Source of the DNA: an uncultured Clostridia bacterium
GTDB taxonomy: Bacteria; Bacillota; Clostridia; Christensenellales; Borkfalkiaceae
NCBI GenBank assembly: GCA_947088135.1
Contig: CAMUFJ010000035.1
Span: forward strand, 1 to 16,284
Length of the DNA: 16,284 bases
Reading direction: 5' to 3'
Made by a program: the position numbers and the translations under genes. The notes below the pieces were generated by a model. It was not told the DNA's origin and searched no databases. It saw nothing but the letters and a program-made list of their open reading frames with translations. Within the stretch, counting starts at the first letter, position 1; each line of letters starts with the position of its first letter. This document shows positions 13,022 to 16,284 of the stretch, piece after piece.

Positions 13022-13082
13022 CGGTTTTCCCGATGGAAAGCCGAGTAATATGATGAAAACAGTTATTACGTTTGACGTAATA
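13022..13082 (+). promoter_or_regulatory. two extra hairpins between T-box terminator and thrS start
   Basis: CGGTTTTCC (13022-13030) pairs with GGAAAGCCG (13035-13043), and TATTACG (13064-13070) pairs with CGTAATA (13076-13082). The second hairpin ends two bases before the AAAGGAG ribosome site of thrS and may tune translation. They are not part of a standard T-box. Confidence 0.5.
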
Positions 13083-13097
13083 TGAAAGGAGAAAGTT

Positions 13098-15005
13098 ATG
13101 AATATCGTTTTGAAAAACGGGGACAATTTGGAGCTTGCGGACGGAGCAAACGCGCTGGAAGCCGCACAGCGCATTTCGGAAGGGCTTGCCCGCGCCGCGG
13201 TCGCCGCAAAAATCAACGGTCGGCTTTGCGATCTTACCGCGCCGCTTGCGGAGGGCGACGCGCTCGAAATCGTGACGGTGAAAGATCCGGAGGGGCTTCA
13301 CGTTTACCGCCATACCTGCGCGCACGTGCTCGCACAAGCGATCAAGACCGTGTATCCCACCTGCAAGCTTGCAATCGGTCCCGTCATCGACAACGGGTTT
13401 TATTACGACGTCGATTTTAAAACTCCCATTACGATGGAGGATTTCGTTAAGATCGAGGCGGAAATGAAGAAAATCGTGAAGAGCAATTTGCCCATCGAAC
13501 GCTTTACGCTTCCGAGAAAGGAGGCGATTGCGCTCATGAGCAAGTACCGCGAAAACTATAAGGTGGAGCTCATTCAGGATCTGCCCGAGGGGGAGGAAAT
13601 TTCCTTCTACAAACAGGGCGCGTTTACCGATTTGTGCAGAGGGCCGCACCTTCCGTCCACGGGCAAAATCAAGGCGTTCAAGCTTGTTTCCATCGCGGGC
13701 GCTTATTGGCGGGGGGACGAGAAAAAGAAGATGCTTACCCGTATTTACGGTACGGCGTTCGCAAAAAAAGAGGAAATGGACGAGTATTTTCAAATGCTCG
13801 AAGAGGCGAAAAAGCGCGACCACGTCAAGCTGGGTAAGGAAATGAAGCTCTTTGCGCTTTTGGGCGAGGGAAAGGGCTTTCCGTTCTTCCTCCCGAACGG
13901 CATGATCCTCAAAAACACTCTCATCGATTATTGGCGGCAGATCCACCGCCGCGAGGGGTACGTGGAGGTGCAAACGCCCATTATCCTCAACCGCTCCCTT
14001 TGGAAAACCTCGGGGCATTGGGATCATTACAAAGACAATATGTATACCACCAAGATCGACGGCGAGGATTGCGCGATCAAACCTATGAACTGCCCCGGCG
14101 GTATGCTCGTCTATAAAACGTCTCCGCACAGCTATAAAGATCTGCCCATTCGCATGGGCGAATTGGGGCTCGTACACCGCCATGAAAAGAGCGGACAGTT
14201 GCACGGGCTCATGCGCGTGAGATGCTTCACGCAGGACGACGCGCATATTTTCATGCTTCCCGAGCAAATCACCGAGGAAATCAAGAGCGTCGTCCGCATT
14301 ATCGACGAGGTGTATTCGCTGTTCGGTTTTAAGTACCACGTGGAGCTTTCCACCCGCCCCGACAACAGCATGGGAAGCGACGAGGATTGGGAAGCGGCGA
14401 CGAACGCACTCAAAACCGCGCTCGACGAGCTTCATCTCCCTTACACCGTTAACGAAGGGGACGGCGCGTTCTACGGGCCGAAGATCGACTTCCATTTGGA
14501 GGACAGCATCAAGCGCACTTGGCAGTGCGGTACCATTCAGCTCGACTTCCAAATGCCTCAGCGCTTCGATCTCGATTACGTGGGAGAAGACGGCATGAAG
14601 CACCGCCCGATTATGATCCACCGCGTGGTGTTCGGCTCTATCGAACGCTTTATCGGAATCCTTATCGAGCATTTTGCGGGCAAATTCCCCGTATGGCTCT
14701 CGCCCGAGCAGGTGCGCGTGCTCCCCGTTACCGACCGCGCGGCGGGATATGCGGAAGAGCTTGTCAAACTGATGACGGCGAATGGGTTGCGCGCTTCGGC
14801 GGATCTGAGAAAGGAAAAAATCGGCAGAAAGATTTTGGACGCCGAGCTCGAAAAAGTGCCCTATAAGCTTGTGATCGGCGATAAGGAAATGGAAAACGGA
14901 ACGGTGTCCGTCCGCCGCCGCGGCGAGGGGGATATCGGCGTAATGGAAAAGGAAAAATTCATTGCGCTCTTGAAAGAGGAGAACGACACGAAAAAGGCGT
15001 TCTGA
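13098..15005 (+). CDS. thrS: threonyl-tRNA synthetase
   Basis: This 635-aa class II synthetase charges tRNA-Thr. Residues 1-62 are a TGS domain. The N2 editing domain (about 63-225) holds the HxxxH pair H72/H76 and the CxxxH pair C180/H184, which remove mischarged Ser. The catalytic domain has the zinc ligands C332 (NCPGG), H383 (DDAHIF) and H508. Motif 2 is around RHEKSGQLHGLMRVRCF and motif 3 around FGSIERFIGILIEHFAGKFP. The C-terminal ~100 residues (WLSPEQVRVLPV onward) are the anticodon-binding domain. Length is standard. AAAGGAG lies six bases before the ATG. Expression is set by the T-box leader. No clear terminator is seen in 15006-15060. Confidence 0.97.
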   Translation: MNIVLKNGDNLELADGANALEAAQRISEGLARAAVAAKINGRLCDLTAPLAEGDALEIVTVKDPEGLHVYRHTCAHVLAQAIKTVYPTCKLAIGPVIDNGFYYDVDFKTPITMEDFVKIEAEMKKIVKSNLPIERFTLPRKEAIALMSKYRENYKVELIQDLPEGEEISFYKQGAFTDLCRGPHLPSTGKIKAFKLVSIAGAYWRGDEKKKMLTRIYGTAFAKKEEMDEYFQMLEEAKKRDHVKLGKEMKLFALLGEGKGFPFFLPNGMILKNTLIDYWRQIHRREGYVEVQTPIILNRSLWKTSGHWDHYKDNMYTTKIDGEDCAIKPMNCPGGMLVYKTSPHSYKDLPIRMGELGLVHRHEKSGQLHGLMRVRCFTQDDAHIFMLPEQITEEIKSVVRIIDEVYSLFGFKYHVELSTRPDNSMGSDEDWEAATNALKTALDELHLPYTVNEGDGAFYGPKIDFHLEDSIKRTWQCGTIQLDFQMPQRFDLDYVGEDGMKHRPIMIHRVVFGSIERFIGILIEHFAGKFPVWLSPEQVRVLPVTDRAAGYAEELVKLMTANGLRASADLRKEKIGRKILDAELEKVPYKLVIGDKEMENGTVSVRRRGEGDIGVMEKEKFIALLKEENDTKKAF

Positions 15006-15060
15006 GCGATAATTTTTTAAAAAGGATACCCCTAAAAACTGAAATTGCCCCAAAAAACAG

Positions 15061-15089
15061 TTGACAAAAGGGGGAGGGTTTGCTAAAAT
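15061..15089 (+). promoter_or_regulatory. SigA-type promoter of the infC operon
   Basis: TTGACA (15061-15066) and TAAAAT (15084-15089) are 17 bases apart, with an extended TGC before the -10. Transcription would begin near 15096. Confidence 0.9.
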
Positions 15090-15095
15090 AATAAA

Positions 15096-15226
15096 GTCAA
15101 GCAGAGGTGAACCCTTCTCTCCGTACGCGAAACACCGTTTACGGGTCGATCAATTTGGAACTGTCGCGGATTTTCCGCGCGTTAAAAATTATCACGGGTT
15201 GCCTTGTGCGACCCGTTTATTTTTTT
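15096..15226 (+). promoter_or_regulatory. infC attenuator leader, L20-leader-like
   Basis: In Bacillus the infC-rpmI-rplT operon is controlled by ribosomal protein L20 through premature termination in the leader. Here the leader has the parts such a switch needs. ACGGGTCG at 15141-15148 is exactly complementary to CGACCCGT at 15209-15216, which is the 3' arm of the terminator. The terminator 5' arm repeats ACGGGT at 15194-15199, so the two folds exclude each other. CGCGGA/TCCGCG (15165-15179) forms a separate hairpin between them, and CCGTA (15121-15125) can pair with TACGG (15140-15144) to block the antiterminator arm. That L20 is the ligand is inferred from operon identity. Confidence 0.72.
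15194..15226 (+). terminator. attenuator terminator upstream of infC
   Basis: ACGGGTTGC pairs with GCGACCCGT (nine pairs, one G-U) around CTTGT. TTTATTTTTT follows directly. It ends 13 bases before the infC start. Confidence 0.88.
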
Positions 15227-15239
15227 CGAGAGGTGTAAA

Positions 15240-15755
15240 ATTATCAAAACGCAGAATCAGTTGAATGGGGATATCCGTGACCGCGAGATTCGTGTGATCT
15301 CGTCTTCGGGGGAAATGCTCGGCGTTATGTCGCCGAGAGAGGCGCTCCGCCTTGCGGAGGAGGAAAATCTCGACCTTGTTAAAATTTCTCCCAACGCCGT
15401 TCCTCCCGTTTGCAAGATCATGGACTTCGGTAAGTTTAAATTCGAGCAAGCGAAGAAGGAAAAGGAAAATCGCAAAAACCAAAAGGTGGTGGAACTGAAA
15501 GAAGTTCAGCTCTCCATGACCATTGACGTTGGCGATTTAAACGTAAAGGCGAGGCACGCAACCAAATTTTTGGAGGCGGGCAACAAGGTAAAGGTTTCCA
15601 TTCGTCTGCGCGGCAGACAGATGGCGCACGCGTCGCTCGCAAAGGACGTGATGAACGGATTTTTCGAATCGCTCAAAGAAATTGCGGTCATCGAGAAGCC
15701 GATGAATATGGAAGGGCGCAACATCATTATGATCCTCGCCCCCGCAAAGAAGTAA
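15240..15755 (+). CDS. infC: translation initiation factor IF-3 (AUU start)
   Basis: This 171-aa factor binds the 30S subunit, checks start-codon pairing and keeps subunits apart. The IF3-N domain runs to about residue 75 (NGDIRDREIRVI near the start, VPPVCKIMDFGKFKFE at its end). A lysine-rich linker (QAKKEKENRKNQK) follows, and then IF3-C with KVSIRLRGRQMAHASLA. I place the start at ATT (15240-15242), six bases after AGAGG (15229-15233). No ATG, GTG or TTG lies nearby with a ribosome site, and an ATG at 15204 would be inside the terminator loop. An AUU start is the known autoregulatory device of infC in Escherichia coli and relatives, because IF-3 rejects it. Confidence 0.93.
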   Translation: MIKTQNQLNGDIRDREIRVISSSGEMLGVMSPREALRLAEEENLDLVKISPNAVPPVCKIMDFGKFKFEQAKKEKENRKNQKVVELKEVQLSMTIDVGDLNVKARHATKFLEAGNKVKVSIRLRGRQMAHASLAKDVMNGFFESLKEIAVIEKPMNMEGRNIIMILAPAKK

Positions 15756-15787
15756 GTTTATTGCGTAGTTGCAATTACGTATCGCGA

Positions 15788-15943
15788 GGAGGGTGTCTTA
15801 ACGCCACCAAGGGAGAGCGGCGTTTCGGTCACGCTCGCATCGCGCTCGCTTAGTTCGCCTTGCGCACACACCCCGCAGGGGTGTTGTGCATAACGCAAGG
15901 TTCACCCTCTGCTGCGGGACACAATTTGCCGAATACCTTCGGC
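15788..15943. repeat. palindromic intergenic block between infC and rpmI
   Basis: The infC-rpmI spacer (15756-16133, 378 nt) has no credible gene. Its first part holds nested inverted repeats. GAGGGTG (15789-15795) pairs with CACCCTC (15903-15909). CCTTGCG (15858-15864) pairs with CGCAAGG (15894-15900), enclosing CACCCC / GGGGTG (15869-15874 and 15878-15883). GCCGAA/TTCGGC (15928-15943) closes on TACC. The stretch around 15825-15850 is rich in CGCTCGC units. It looks like an inserted, non-coding palindromic element or a large RNA structure. I see nothing recognisable in 15950-16010. Confidence 0.55.
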
Positions 15944-16014
15944 TGAATGACTTTTGATAGACGGGGCGCAATGCTCCTACGACTTAGAGATACCAACAGG
16001 GTTACAAGCTCACG

Positions 16015-16095
16015 GAATTTTCTTGTGTCGGACTTCGTTTGGTGTTATTCTTCGCTTTGCTCAGAATGACGAGAAATCCAAACGCAAGAAAATTC
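16015..16095. repeat. MITE-like inverted-repeat element with CATTCTGAG core
   Basis: GAATTTTCTTGTGT at 16015-16028 and ACGCAAGAAAATTC at 16082-16095 are terminal inverted repeats, 13 of 14 bases matching. The core on the minus strand reads GTCATTCTGAGCAAAGCGAA, the widely seen dispersed intergenic repeat whose false translations read VILSKAKN or CHSERSEES. The whole unit can fold into one long hairpin. It lies 39 bases before rpmI, within a normally compact ribosomal operon. Confidence 0.65.
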
Positions 16096-16133
16096 GTGAA
16101 CATGAAATAAAAATATTTTGGAGGACAAACAGT

Positions 16134-16284
16134 ATGCCGAAACAGAAATCGCACAGCGGTTCCAAAAAACGCTTTTGGCTCACGGGCAGCGGTAAGGTGA
16201 ACAGACCTCACGGCGGCAAAAACCACAAGGCGGAAACCAAGAACAGAAAGAGAAAGAGAAATTTACGTCAGACGACGCTCGTTT
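16134..16284 (+). CDS. rpmI: ribosomal protein L35, cut by window end
   Basis: The first 50 residues are present of a protein that is normally about 65. MPKQKSHSGSKKRFWLTGSG and the basic NRKRKRNLRQTTLV are diagnostic of bL35, a small 50S protein. GGAGG lies nine bases before the ATG. rplT (L20) is expected to follow outside the window. The gene is in operon order after infC but 378 nt away from it. Confidence 0.95.
   Translation, partial: MPKQKSHSGSKKRFWLTGSGKVNRPHGGKNHKAETKNRKRKRNLRQTTLV

Noticed and set aside
12969..15053. 694-aa minus-strand open frame opposite thrS
   Set aside because: It mirrors the thrS codons in the antisense strand, has no ribosome site or recognisable domain, and also runs through the T-box terminator.
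15825..15905. Possible CRISPR or tandem repeat array in the infC-rpmI gap
   Set aside because: The CGCTCGC-like units are short and irregular and the rest are inverted, not direct, repeats; there is no spacer pattern and no cas gene.
16002..16226. 74-aa minus-strand frame with LVILSKAKNN
   Set aside because: This is the usual false translation of the dispersed CATTCTGAG repeat, read antisense into rpmI.

Overview
The window looks like a chromosomal segment from a mid-GC member of the Bacillota, most likely an uncultured Clostridia-type organism. This is inferred from strong AGGAGG-type ribosome sites, SigA-like promoters, a T-box leader on thrS, a regulated infC-rpmI leader, a YtxC-like gene directly upstream of thrS, DUF4364 and TSCPD-domain proteins, and tRNA genes that encode CCA. 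Nearly all of it is housekeeping. I see no phage, IS transposase, CRISPR array or defence island.

Layout. Positions 48-568 hold six tRNA genes on the minus strand (Lys-CTT, Lys-TTT, Gln-TTG, His-GTG, Arg-TCT, Gly-TCC) behind one consensus promoter at 588-616. A HAD phosphatase (805-1641, +) meets a minus-strand DUF1294-like membrane protein tail to tail. Further minus-strand genes follow: a TSCPD protein, a DUF4364 winged-helix protein and an HPr-like protein with no histidine. Divergent promoters at 3156-3232 separate these from a plus-strand pair, an unrecognised 238-aa protein and an ADP-ribose-type Nudix hydrolase. A bidirectional terminator precedes a tiny cysteine-rich membrane peptide (4624-4839, -).

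From 4936 a promoter and a structured leader RNA drive three genes joined by ATGA overlaps: an ECF-transporter S component (probably for pantothenate), type III pantothenate kinase (coaX) and homoserine dehydrogenase (hom). A RimK-like ATP-grasp ligase and a two-TM protein follow, also ATGA-coupled, and end at a bidirectional terminator shared with leuS (9435-11861, -). A YtxC-like gene then leads into thrS, which has a full T-box leader with a Thr ACC specifier. infC follows behind an attenuator-type leader resembling the L20-controlled leader of Firmicutes, and starts with AUU. rpmI (L35) is cut by the window end.

How the genes relate. Two blocks of translation genes (leuS, and thrS-infC-rpmI) are controlled differently: leuS has a short plain leader, thrS senses uncharged tRNA-Thr, and infC probably senses free L20. 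The S component and CoaX form an uptake-plus-phosphorylation module for coenzyme A.

Most unusual points: (1) a 378-nt spacer between infC and rpmI packed with palindromes, including a short inverted-repeat element of the dispersed CATTCTGAG type; (2) a leader upstream of the S component whose central hairpin has two bulged adenosines, as recalled for the pan motif; (3) an HPr paralogue that lacks His15 but keeps the Ser46 region; (4) a 71-aa membrane peptide ending in five Cys-Gly units; (5) three of six tRNAs with a C at a position that should be U. I do not see a clearly new multi-gene system.
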